Below are positions 51,944-60,831 of a DNA stretch of 64,000 bases, piece after piece. This stretch comes from Prasinococcaceae sp. CCMP 1430 (Eukaryota > Prasinodermophyta > Palmophyllophyceae > Prasinococcales > Prasinococcaceae): contig RQSC01000018.1 in NCBI GenBank assembly GCA_013416795.1, positions 1 to 64,000 on the forward strand. The letters run 5' to 3'. The notes below the pieces were generated by a model that worked only from the letters and a program-made list of their open reading frames with translations, did no database searches and had not been told where the DNA came from. A program made the translations under genes and the position numbers. The number at the start of each line of letters is the position of its first letter. Position 1 is the first letter of the stretch.

Positions 51944-53381
51944 TCAAGACTTCGTGAGCCCCGCGGCGTTGGCCCTCCTATCGGAAGTGAGCCTGCGCCA
52001 GCTGGAGCGCAGCCAGTCCGCACCATCATCGAGCTTATTGGCAGCATGCTTGTGCGGGTCTACTCCTCCGGCGGTGAGCCACGCCTCGACGGTGCCGCGT
52101 GCGGCCTCGGCACCACCAGCCTGAAATGCACGCGCGAAGGCCGGGCCAAACACACCGAGGTGTGCGTGCGGGGAGGGGCATGGCGTCAGTGCCAGCACGT
52201 GCACGCAAGCGGGGTGGGCCTGCTCGCGCGAGGAAGGCGCAGGAACGAGAGATGCAAACAGTCGCGTACCTCCTCCTCGAGCTCCTTGTCCGCGGCCGCC
52301 TCGAGCTGCGCGACATCTTGCATTTGCTCGCGCAGCTCGCGGCGCGGCACTGGCCACGGAGCGGTGCACTCGCGCTCGAGTGCGCGTAGCGCCTCGAAGA
52401 CCCCCGTGAGGGGGCGCGCGCGGGCACCCTCTACGTCGCGGGCGCCGTGTCCATGGAAGCTCAAGCTGCCGTCGCCGGCCCCGTCGCGATCATTCTTCCA
52501 GACGGGCTCGCTGGCGACGGTGCGCGCGCTGTTGCTCGCCACAGCGCCCTCTGCCCATACCAGCTGCTCGCAGCGCGGCGAGTAGCGCACACGCCCGTAT
52601 CGGCGCTCCTCGTCCGAACCGCGCTCGTACAGCTCGCCCGGGCGGTGCAGCAAGTCGAGCAGCATCCCTCCCGCACGTGGCCCCGCGCCCGGCAAGCACA
52701 CGTTCCAGGCGTGCGGGCCGTCGAGACCGTCCTCGCCCTCGTAGCGCCCTCGCGCGAGGCCCGCGCGCACGCTCATGCCTAGCGGTAGCGCGTCGGCCAC
52801 CGCCTTGAAGAGCAGCGCTCGGTGGCGGCACACGCCCTTGCGCACCATGCCGATTGGCACGACGTTGTTGCCGCCGCCTGGCCGCGCGCGCAGGTCGGCG
52901 AGCTCGACCTGCACGCGCGGGAGGGAAGCGCGCGCACGTTAGCGCCCTCGCCAGCGCCCTCGCGGGACAGCGCTCGCGCACGCACCGTCATTGCTGCGTA
53001 GAGGTCGCCGGTGGCAGGTCCGCCCATGCGCGCTGCGACGAGCGCTGCAAGCGCCATGCAGCGTTCGCGCTCCGTCTCGAGCGGAAGAAGCGCGTCGAAG
53101 ACCTCCGCCTCGAAGGCCACGAGATGCGGATCGCACGAGCGGTCGACGAGGAGCACCTCCCGCGCGCGGCCATCCCAACGCTGCGAGAGCAGCACGCGAA
53201 GCGCGGGAAGGGCGAGCGCGTCGGCTTGGTCGCCCTGACTTCCCCCGAGGCCGCCCTGCCTCCCAGCGTCGAAGAATCCGTCCTCGACGCGCTGCGAGAA
53301 GGCGAGCCGGTGGAAGGCGTTGTAGGACGCGCTCGCGTCGAGCGCGCGCTGCGCGTCGAGCACCGCGAGCGCAGTCGGCAT
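51944..53381 (-). CDS. Stand-alone EDR1-domain protein, 3 exons
   Basis: Carries the EDR1 domain found at the N-terminus of plant Raf-like kinases (CTR1/EDR1) and related ARM-repeat proteins, a regulatory module of unclear biochemistry. Exon 1 (52986-53381) from the ATG at 53379-53381 encodes SASYNAFHRLAFSQRVEDGF, REVLLVDRSCDPHLVAFEAE and LVAARMGGP. Exon 2 (52270-52908) encodes GGNNVVPIGMVRKGVCRHRA, LLFKAVADALPL, AWNVCLPG and MLLDLLHRPGELYE, the most conserved block. Exon 3 (51944-52120) encodes a 58-residue tail. The introns 52909-52985 (77 bases, donor GTGCGT) and 52121-52269 (donor GTACGC) keep phase 0. The total is 403 residues and no kinase domain follows: the stop at 51944-51946 is reached and the next gene downstream is on the other strand. 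Confidence 0.82.
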
Positions 53382-54203
53382 CGCCGAGAGAGGGATTGGA
53401 GGGGCGGCGCCCGCCCCACAGCCGGGCGTGCACCACCGATCGCGACTGGCTCTCTCTCCCTCCCTCTCTCTCTCTCTCCCTCTCTCTCTCCCTCTCTCTC
53501 TCGCGCGCGCTCTGTGTGAGCGCGCGCTTCGAATCCTTCCGTCGGGCGGGCCGGGCGATACCAACATTTTAACATTTTCATCGGCCCATGGCGCCCACCT
53601 CTCGCGCCGTTCCCCCACGAAAACGAAGTGAACGCTCGGCGAAGCGCCCGCGCGCCGCATCGGGCGGCGCGGCGCGGCCGCCATCACAGCGAAGGCGCGC
53701 GGCGGGGCGAGACCCGAACCCTTTCTGAGGATGCAGCGAAACAATTCAAACATATATAGGATGGGATTCGTTGGGGTTTGGGTTCAAGGGAGGTGAGATG
53801 ACATCTCGTAGCCCCCGCTCCACGCGGGCGTCTTTACGGTCGGCGGAGCGTTTTCGTTTTCACCAGCGATGTTGTTGACCGCCGCCGCCGGGCGCTGCGC
53901 TCTCGCGGGCGCGCGCGCGCGGCGCACTGTGCCACACGGCGTGGGGGGAGCGGGCGGCGGGGAGCGCGGAGCGTGGGAGGGTTCGGGGGGTCTTCGCTGA
54001 GACGGGGCGAGCGTAGCGACCTCGAGAGGAGCCGCGCCACCGCCGCGCCGACGCAGGAGCCGCTGCACCGCGACCCGGGCCGCGGGCGCCTTCCCTAGCC
54101 GCACGCGTTTTTTTCGGGCCGCGGCCGAGTGGGTGGGTGGGGTGGGCGCAGGGGTGGGGTCTCGCTGCGCGGCGTGGCGGACGCGGCGGGCGTGGGCGGC
54201 GAG
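53382..54203. other. Divergent spacer between EDR1 and VAMP7 genes
   Basis: 822 bases. Contains a CT run (53449-53502), AACATATATAGGATGGG and GGGGTTTGGGTTCAAGG near 53750-53790 (diverged telo-box-like), and GC-rich sequence up to the VAMP7 start. No conserved coding segment. Confidence 0.5.
53449..53502 (+). repeat. (CT)n microsatellite
   Basis: TC dinucleotide run with CCC interruptions, just upstream of the EDR1 start on the opposite strand. Confidence 0.9.
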
Positions 54204-55214
54204 ATGGCGTCGGGCAGCGGCGCGGGTGGAGGCCTGGAGCTTTCGCTCGTCAGCCGCGGCACGGCCGTGCTCGCGGAGTGGAGCGCGGTCGGTGGAAACG
54301 CGCTCGTGGTCGCGAAGAAGATCCTCGAGCGCCTGCCAGAGGGGGATACGCGCGTCAGCTACACGCAGGTGAGGCTCGCGCGAACGCCGGTGCTGGCAGG
54401 CGCTTCGCGTGCCCTTGGTTGCGGTCGCACCGGAATCCGACTCGGTGTTGCCGCGTGCGGTTCTAGCGCCCCCGCGCTTTTTTTCTGCTGACGACGACGG
54501 CGCTTGGTGCGCACGCGGCGCAATGCGGCGCCTCTGCAGGACCGCCATGTGTTCCACGTGCTGCAGAGCGGCGGCCTGACGTACCTGTGCATGTCCACCG
54601 ACGCAGCTGGCCGGCGCTTGCCTTTCGCGTACCTGGACGATGTCCAGGGCCGCTTTGCGGCGCAGTATGGCGGCGCGGCAGCGACCGCGCTCGCGTACGC
54701 GTTCAACGACGAGTTCGCCCGCGTGCTGGCGCAGCAGATGGACCACTTCAACTCGAGCACGAGCGTGGACAACCTCGGGAGAGTGCGCGGCGAGATTGCT
54801 GAGGTGAAGAGCATCATGATTGAGAACATCGAGAAGGTGAGGGCCCGCGCATGCACACGGCGTCGGCGTTGGCGCGGGCGCGCTCGAACGTGTGCGCGTG
54901 CTTTCTCGGGATAGCTAGGGATCGCTCACGCCAAAGAGCTGGCGCCGCGCTGTCTTGCTCGTGCGCTGCCGCTTGATACCCCACGCTCCACGCAGGTGCT
55001 CGATCGCGGTGACAAGATCGAGCTGCTGGTGGACAAGACCGACTCGCTGCAGGGTGAGGCATTCAGATTCAAGGTGAAGAGCAGGAGGCTCAAGCGCGCC
55101 ATGTGGATCCGCAACGTCAAATTGGCGTGCATCGCCGCGCTCATTGTCGGCCTGGTCCTCTACTTCATTCTGGCGGTGGCGTGCGGTGGTCTGAAATTGA
55201 AGGGGTGCAGGTGA
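54204..55214 (+). CDS. VAMP7: VAMP7-type longin R-SNARE, 3 exons
   Basis: Vesicle SNARE for post-Golgi and vacuolar/lysosomal fusion. Exon 1 (54204-54368) starts the longin domain (LSLVSRGTAVLAEWSAVGGN, ALVVAKKILERLP). Exon 2 (54540-54836) completes it (HVFHVLQSGGLTYLCMS, GRRLPFAYLDDV, AFNDEFARVLAQQM) and begins the SNARE motif (EIAEVKSIMIENIEK). Exon 3 (54996-55214) carries VLDRGDKIELLVDKTDSLQG with the central Arg of R-SNAREs, the juxtamembrane KVKSRRLKRAMWIRN and the membrane anchor LACIAALIVGLVLYFILAVA. All introns are phase 0 with donors GTGAGG (54369, 54837). The protein has 226 residues, normal for the family. The stop codon overlaps a perfect CAG/GTGAGT donor. Confidence 0.95.
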
Positions 55215-55616
55215 GTGCTGGCACGGCGGCCAGCGACGGCGGCACGGCGCAGCAGGCGTCCAGCGAGGAGGCGGCCGAGACGCGCCGCAGGGGCGACTGC
55301 GCACGCAAGCGCGCTGCGCGCACGCGGTGGAGAGAGAGGGCGCTGCGGCAACGGTCGCTCTCCTGGGCGCATTCGAGCCGCCCGAGGATGGCGGCCGGAC
55401 GCTGCCCGCGCCAGCGAGCGACTGCCGTAAGTTCACACCATGTCTGCCTTGCGCGCCCGTCCGTGCCGCTCCCAGCCCCATGACGTCCCAGAGGGTAGCA
55501 CGAGCGCGTTCAGGAGGCAGGAATTATCCTTTCCGCACTGCGTGCGTACCGTACTGCGGGCAGCACACCACGCGCAAACCGCGCGGCGACACACGGCTTC
55601 GCCTTGCGGGGCAGTG
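55215..55616. other. Spacer between VAMP7 and amidase genes
   Basis: 402 bases. Two strong donor-like sites, CAGGTGAGT at 55208-55216 and GCCGTAAGT near 55425, flank a frame reading ATVALLGAFEPPEDGG, so an alternative or 3' exon is possible. An in-frame ATG at 55440 could extend the amidase by 59 residues. Confidence 0.4.
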
Positions 55617-57434
55617 ATGTCCGCGCCACCGGCGTCGGCGCCCGCAGCGGCGAGTGCCGACCGCGCGGCGGCAGACGCCGCGTACGACCTCGCGCCGCTC
55701 AAGGCGCCTTCATTGGCGGGCGCGCCGCTCGCGCTCTTCGCGGCGGTTTTCGCCAACCGAGGGCCGCTCGGCCGTGCGCTCGCCGGGCACCTCACCGCCA
55801 AGAATGGCTTCAAGACTCTCGTGTCATCGCCAGCGCCCTCCGAGGCGCCCGCAGGCAAAGGCGAGAACCTGTTGGGCGCGCTCGCCGACGCGCCCGAGCT
55901 TCCCGCGGCCGCGAACGCCGACGAGGTAGGTGGGCGCCTTGGGCTGGGACTCGCGCCGAGCGCCGAGTACCGCGCGGCGTTCGCTGCGGGTACGACCACG
56001 CCGACTGCCGTGGCAGAGCACTGCCTGGCGGCAATCGAGGGCGAGCTCAACGACCGCCTCAACTGCGTGGTGCAGTGCCACCGCGATGATGTGCTCAGGC
56101 AGGCGGCCGCGTCGGACGCGCGGTGGGCAGCGGGTGCGCCCTTGTCCCCTTTGGACGGGGTCCCGATATGCGTGAAAGACGAGGTGGACGTGGCAGGCTA
56201 TGTGACCACAGGTGGCCTCAGGCGGCTAGTCAAGGGCGGCGAGGTCGCTGTGGCCGACACTCCATGCGTGCGCGGCCTTCGGGCAGCTGGGTGTGTTGTC
56301 CTAGGGAAGAGCCATATGACGGAAATGGGCTTGGCTCCGAGCTCGGGTTTCTGCGCCGCGTGGGGGCAGTGCTACAACCCATACGGGTACCCGCGGCGCG
56401 AACCGGGCGGGAGCTCGAGTGGGTCGGCGGTGGCTGTGGCGGCGGGTTTGTGTCCCATCGCGGTCGGGTGCGATGGCGGTGGCTCCATCCGCATCCCCGC
56501 CGCACGCGTTGGCGTGGTTGGCATCAAGGCCACCTTCGAGTTGGACAGCCTGGCGTGCGCGGACGAACACTGGAATACGTGTGAGAGCATATGCCACGTG
56601 GGCCCCATCGCGTGCTGCGCTGAGGACGCCGCGTTGGCGCTCCACTACATGGCCAATGCGCCGCCGGCGGAAGGCGCGCTGCCCGCACCGCCCCCGGACC
56701 TGCAGCTGCCCGATGTTAGTTCCCTGCGCGTAGGTGTATTTTGGCCCTGGTTCGAGGACGCCGACAAAGACGTCGCGGCCGTGTGCCGGGCATCGCTCGC
56801 ATCGCTCGAGGAACGCGGCGCAGACCTGGTGCCCATCATCATTCACGGTCTGGGCGATGCAGCCAAGGCGCACGCTGCCATTATCTTGGGCGAGGGCTAC
56901 GATGGCAAGGTGGCGACGTACGGCGAGGCTGAGTGGCGGCGGATGATCGCCTTCGAGTTGGGCACAGACACAAAGCTGAAGCAGTTGGTCAACGAACGCA
57001 TGCGGGATCTCAAGGCACCACAGTCGCTCGGCGGTGCGACGCTTTACGAGACGGCCCAGCGATACCGCCGGCGCATCACTAACGAACTGGCGCGCGTGCT
57101 CGAGGACGTGGACATCATTGCAACACCAGCCCTGCCGCAGCCGCCGACGGCTGTGCCAGGCGGCAGCGGACGCACCAACAAGCTGGACGCCGTGGCCGAT
57201 GGGCAGACCATGAAGTATATGACGCCTGCAAATCTGTCGGGCCACCCAGCTGTGTCAGTGCCTGCGGGCTACGTGGACCGCGGAAAGGGCAAGGCGTCCG
57301 CGCGGCTCCCAGTGAACCTGCAGCTCATCGGCAGGCCGCGGTCGGAGCGCATGCTGCTACAGCTCACCAAGTTGTGCGAGGCCACGGCACCCGAGTGGGA
57401 AGCGCCCGCCGTGCTCGCCGACAGGGCCTTCTGA
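55617..57434 (+). CDS. Amidase-signature family hydrolase (FAAH-like)
   Basis: 605 residues in one exon. Members hydrolyse carboxamides or fatty-acid amides through a Ser-cisSer-Lys triad. The catalytic Lys is in DGVPICVKDEVDV near residue 185; the bridging and nucleophilic serines are in EPGGSSSGSAVAVAAG and CDGGGSIRIPAA near residues 265 and 288. The C-terminal part has DVDIIATPALPQPP, NLSGHPAVSVPAGY and LPVNLQLIGRPRSE, all family hallmarks. The N-terminal 100 residues are Ala/Pro-rich and variable. An upstream in-frame ATG at 55440 is possible; I prefer 55617 because the intervening residues look like 5' leader. Substrate unknown; the 605-residue length fits FAAH-like or Amd-like eukaryotic members. 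Confidence 0.9.
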   Translation: MSAPPASAPAAASADRAAADAAYDLAPLKAPSLAGAPLALFAAVFANRGPLGRALAGHLTAKNGFKTLVSSPAPSEAPAGKGENLLGALADAPELPAAANADEVGGRLGLGLAPSAEYRAAFAAGTTTPTAVAEHCLAAIEGELNDRLNCVVQCHRDDVLRQAAASDARWAAGAPLSPLDGVPICVKDEVDVAGYVTTGGLRRLVKGGEVAVADTPCVRGLRAAGCVVLGKSHMTEMGLAPSSGFCAAWGQCYNPYGYPRREPGGSSSGSAVAVAAGLCPIAVGCDGGGSIRIPAARVGVVGIKATFELDSLACADEHWNTCESICHVGPIACCAEDAALALHYMANAPPAEGALPAPPPDLQLPDVSSLRVGVFWPWFEDADKDVAAVCRASLASLEERGADLVPIIIHGLGDAAKAHAAIILGEGYDGKVATYGEAEWRRMIAFELGTDTKLKQLVNERMRDLKAPQSLGGATLYETAQRYRRRITNELARVLEDVDIIATPALPQPPTAVPGGSGRTNKLDAVADGQTMKYMTPANLSGHPAVSVPAGYVDRGKGKASARLPVNLQLIGRPRSERMLLQLTKLCEATAPEWEAPAVLADRAF

Positions 57435-57575
57435 CTGAAGAGTGAGCCCACTTTCTTGGTGCCCGTAGAGTTACGCAGTCGGTGCTGAAAGAATAGTGCT
57501 GTTTTAAGAAAAGAGGTGCACCATCCGGATGGTATGTGCTTAAGCGCTGGCAGTTGGCTCGCAACTTCCTGCTCC

Positions 57576-58322
57576 TCAGCGATGCACGGCGCGGCAGGTT
57601 GGGCAGCGTGCGCTGTAAGCAGCCCATCGTGTCGCGCACCTCGCGCACACGGCGTGACCACATGGGTACACTGCCACGATGCTCCGCGGAGAGAACTCGT
57701 CGTAGCAAATTGGGCACTCCGCAATGAATTCCAACGGGTCGTCTTCTACGTCCTTCAAGGCTTCTCCTCCCGATGCGTCCGTGGTCTTCGCGCTGGGCTG
57801 CTCGGTTTCGAGTGGCCGCAGTGCGGTGGCGGCATATGGGTCCAGCGCGTCGCTGTCGTCAAGTGCAGCGGCGGAGTTCACCCAATCGAGGGTGCGCGAG
57901 TAGGGGCACTCGCGGTCATTGCAGAGGCGTGACTCGGCGGCGCCCGCACTAGCGGTGTGGCCTGGCAACTGCTGTTGCGTCGTCGTGTCCCGCTGCCCAT
58001 CGCCAGGAAGAGTGGCGGCGGTGTCGTCGTGCTTTGTGGGGGTCGCCTTTGGCTTGAAAAGCAGCGGCTTGGCCGCAGCAAGCGTGCGCAGAGGTGGCCT
58101 GCGGCGCAGCATGCGCTTCCTCCTTCGCCGTGCGAGAGCGCCTGTCTGTCCGAAGCGCGATAGTTGCGATAGCGAAGTCACCAGGCAGAGATAGTAGACA
58201 GAAGCGCGCACCGGCCACCACTCCTCGCTGCGTGCCGCGTCGGTGAGCAGGCGCCCAGCGTGGCCCCGCACCACCCGAACGAGTTGTGCGCCCAGCGCTC
58301 TGAGCGCCGAGCCCACGCCCAT
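57576..58322 (-). CDS. C3HC4 RING-finger protein, predicted membrane-associated
   Basis: 248 residues from the ATG at 58320-58322; the longer frame to 58358 starts only at TTG. The C-terminal RING reads CPICYDEF, CGHAVCARC and CPTC with the C3HC4 spacing of E3 ubiquitin ligases. The zinc site is followed by only five residues. An N-terminal helical region (SALRALGAQLVRVVRGHAG, then VYYLCLVTSLSQL) may be membrane-associated. A basic stretch (ARRRRKRMLRRRPPLR) and an acidic DDSDALDP segment lie between. Intronless, convergent with the amidase (141 bases) and divergent from TRIP13. Substrate and partner unknown. Confidence 0.8.
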   Translation of the reverse strand: MGVGSALRALGAQLVRVVRGHAGRLLTDAARSEEWWPVRASVYYLCLVTSLSQLSRFGQTGALARRRRKRMLRRRPPLRTLAAAKPLLFKPKATPTKHDDTAATLPGDGQRDTTTQQQLPGHTASAGAAESRLCNDRECPYSRTLDWVNSAAALDDSDALDPYAATALRPLETEQPSAKTTDASGGEALKDVEDDPLEFIAECPICYDEFSPRSIVAVYPCGHAVCARCATRWAAYSARCPTCRAVHR

Positions 58323-58944
58323 GACTGCGCGCACCGGCAGGGCCGCTCGCCGCCGCAAACGAAGCGCGCCGCGATGAGCGACACCGACCCGTGCCTAACG
58401 TGCGACCACGCGACAGACGCGATAGAGACGCCAGGTCCCAGACAGCAGTCGTCGCAATTGTGCTGCTGCTAGCCCTCCCGCACAGCGCCACTGCTCGACC
58501 GGTCTTGCTCACGCGCGCGGTCCGCCGCGCCCGCCCTCGCGTCGCCGCGGCTCGTGGGCACTTGCGGGGTGGTCACGCCCTGTCGCTTGTCGTCGAGCGA
58601 GCGGCGGCGCGCGCTGAAGGGGATGGGTGGTGGTGGGGCAGTGTGGCACGTTCGTTATTACTGGCTAAAAATGTGCCCCGAAAAGATTGATCCGCGCAAA
58701 AATTCACGGCGCTGCAGGAGCGCGGGCGCTCGCCACACCGCGGCGGGTGCGCAGCGCGCCGGCCGCGGCTGCGGCGGTGCGCGGTTGTGTGGGTGCGCGA
58801 GTGCGCGGGAGGGTGGGTGGGCAGGTGGTGTGTGGAGGACGAGCGGGGAAGTGGTGGTGACGTCAGGGGAAGGGGTCGCAGACGTCCTTCCCTCCCCCTC
58901 CTTTTTCATCCTGCTCTCAGCACTCCGCCGCAGGAAAGTTCAAA
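58323..58944. other. Divergent promoter region between RING and TRIP13 genes
   Basis: 622 bases, GC-rich, with GTGGTGTGTGGAGG-type purine-rich sequence near 58820-58880 and a pyrimidine-rich CCTTCCCTCCCCCTCC at 58890-58905. A 32-codon frame at 58374 is too short to support. Confidence 0.5.
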
Positions 58945-60570
58945 ATGTCCAGCGAAGCCGACGTTCGCGCGGGATGCGCCCTCTCGCGTGAGTTGCGGGT
59001 GGTGGTGCGGGTGGACGTGCGTCTGCGCTGGCACGCGCCGAAATGCGGCGGCGCCGAGTCGGCTCTCACGCGGGCGCAGGCGTCCAGGAGGGCTCGCGAG
59101 GCGACGGCAGTCGCGCTGGCGCATCGGAGCCTGCGGTACGTCGACGGCCCGCTCGACACACCCGCGCTCGAAGCCGTGCGTGCGGCAGCTGGCCCTGCGC
59201 TGGGCGGCATGGTGGATGATGTCAGCGTCGTGGACAGTGATGCATCCTCGCCGCACCACGGCAGCGTGCTGCTCTTCTTCCAGCGCACTCTGCGCGTGGC
59301 TGCGTACGCGCCCGTCGATGAAAATGAGCCACTCTTCGCGGCTGAGGGCGGATCCGAGCCAAGCTGCGCCCGTCCTCCTGTAGAGCAGGAGCCTTTCGGA
59401 TCGCTGCTTGGCGGGGTGGGCGCAGACGACAGGGACAGCTTGTCCGCCGAGGACAGCCCAGCGACTGACATCGGAGGCGACGCGCTTCTCAAGGTCCGAC
59501 CCCTTCCTAGCACACAATTGTGCGGTCTTTGGGACTCGCTCCACTACTCGGGCGGTCTGAAGCAGCGCCTGCTGAGGTATGCGTCTAGCAGCGCTGAGCT
59601 CGCACGCACGGGTGCGAGCTCTATGCTGGTCAGCCGTTCCGGCCTCATCCTCCTGCACGGTCCGCCGGGGAGTGGCAAGAGCTCGTTGGCGCGTGCTTTG
59701 GCGCAAAAGCTTGCAATCTGGCACGTCGGTGGCAGCCGCCAGGAGGAGCTGAACGACAGTGGGGTTGCCCTCTTTGCTGGCGCTGAGGTGGCTACAGCGA
59801 CGCTCTATGAGATCAATGCTGCGCAGTGCATGAGCAAATTCTTGGGAGAGAGCTCGAAGACACTCCAGCGGGCCTTCGCCCGCGTTCGCGATGACTTGCA
59901 CGTTCGCCCGAACACCCTCGCGGTCGTCCTGGTTGATGAGGCGGACGCGCTTGCCATCTCGCGTGCGCACAGCCTCAGCGCTGCCGATCCAGGCGACGCC
60001 GCGCGCGTCACAGGCACGCTGCTGCGAGAGCTAGACGCGCTGGCTGAGCTTCAAGGCACGCTCGTACTTGCGACGTCAAACTTGGCGAACGATTTAGATG
60101 GCGCCTTTCTTGACAGGGCGGACCTCAGCGAGCGAATTGGCAACCCTGAGCTGCGCGCACGGTATGGTATCCTGCGCTCCGAAGTGGTCGAGCTCACCCG
60201 CGTGGGACTCGTCGGCGCCACGACGGGAAGGCAGCAACTGCTGCCTCTCGTGTGGGGCACATTTCAGGACTCGAGTCCCCAAGAGGTCGAGTGCGGTGGC
60301 ATTGATCAATCACACGACAGGCGGCTGCGAGCAGACGAGCTGAAGGAGCAACGCGACAACTCGGTGGCCTTGCTCGAGGTAGCAACGATCCTCGGGGGGG
60401 TGTCCGGGCGCGCCCTGAGGCGTCTCCCTCTCCTCGCACATGCAGAAACGCGTACGTGCGAGTACATGGGCCGCGGCTGGGTTTCGATGAAGGACCTCAT
60501 TGCATCGCTGCACACGGCGGCGGAAATCGCTTCCTCACGCGCTCGATGCAAGCGCGACAACGGGATTTGA
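58945..60570 (+). CDS. TRIP13: TRIP13/PCH2 AAA+ ATPase
   Basis: Remodels HORMA-domain proteins in meiotic chromosome axes and in the spindle checkpoint (p31comet-MAD2). 541 residues in one exon; the ATG has A at -3. The N-terminal domain is variable. Then come LCGLWDSLHYSGGLKQRLLR, GLILLHGPPGSGKSSLARAL (Walker A, about residue 237), CMSKFLGESSKTLQRAF, VVLVDEADAL (Walker B, about residue 328), LLRELDALAELQGTLVLATS, DGAFLDRADL (sensor/arginine finger region) and the family signature GVSGRALRRLPLLAHA. An insertion of about 60 residues between the AAA core and that signature is longer than usual. Presence supports a sexual cycle. Confidence 0.93.
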   Translation: MSSEADVRAGCALSRELRVVVRVDVRLRWHAPKCGGAESALTRAQASRRAREATAVALAHRSLRYVDGPLDTPALEAVRAAAGPALGGMVDDVSVVDSDASSPHHGSVLLFFQRTLRVAAYAPVDENEPLFAAEGGSEPSCARPPVEQEPFGSLLGGVGADDRDSLSAEDSPATDIGGDALLKVRPLPSTQLCGLWDSLHYSGGLKQRLLRYASSSAELARTGASSMLVSRSGLILLHGPPGSGKSSLARALAQKLAIWHVGGSRQEELNDSGVALFAGAEVATATLYEINAAQCMSKFLGESSKTLQRAFARVRDDLHVRPNTLAVVLVDEADALAISRAHSLSAADPGDAARVTGTLLRELDALAELQGTLVLATSNLANDLDGAFLDRADLSERIGNPELRARYGILRSEVVELTRVGLVGATTGRQQLLPLVWGTFQDSSPQEVECGGIDQSHDRRLRADELKEQRDNSVALLEVATILGGVSGRALRRLPLLAHAETRTCEYMGRGWVSMKDLIASLHTAAEIASSRARCKRDNGI

Positions 60571-60831
60571 GCGCCTCGCCTCAAGCTTCATCATCATCAC
60601 GCGCAATACGACACGAAACGTATCGCAGCCTCTGCTATCAACTGCTAGTACTACTTAGACCCCACTCATCCTCCCATCACCAACACACAAACCCCACCGT
60701 CCACTATCTCACAACCAATATTAATTATGGGAAGAACCACTTACTGTGTCAGCGAGAGAGTCTACGCTGCCGCGCTCCACACCGCGTGCAGGTGGTTTCA
60801 ATGAGGCGGGTGACAGCCCCGTTTCGCTGCG

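Noticed and set aside
52909..52938. A 29-base intron in the EDR1 gene
   Set aside because: A 77-base intron (52909-52985) uses a better GTGCGT donor, keeps frame and fits the size of other introns here.
54129..54203. Upstream extension of VAMP7
   Set aside because: The longin domain starts right after the ATG at 54204; upstream codons are Gly/Arg-rich leader.
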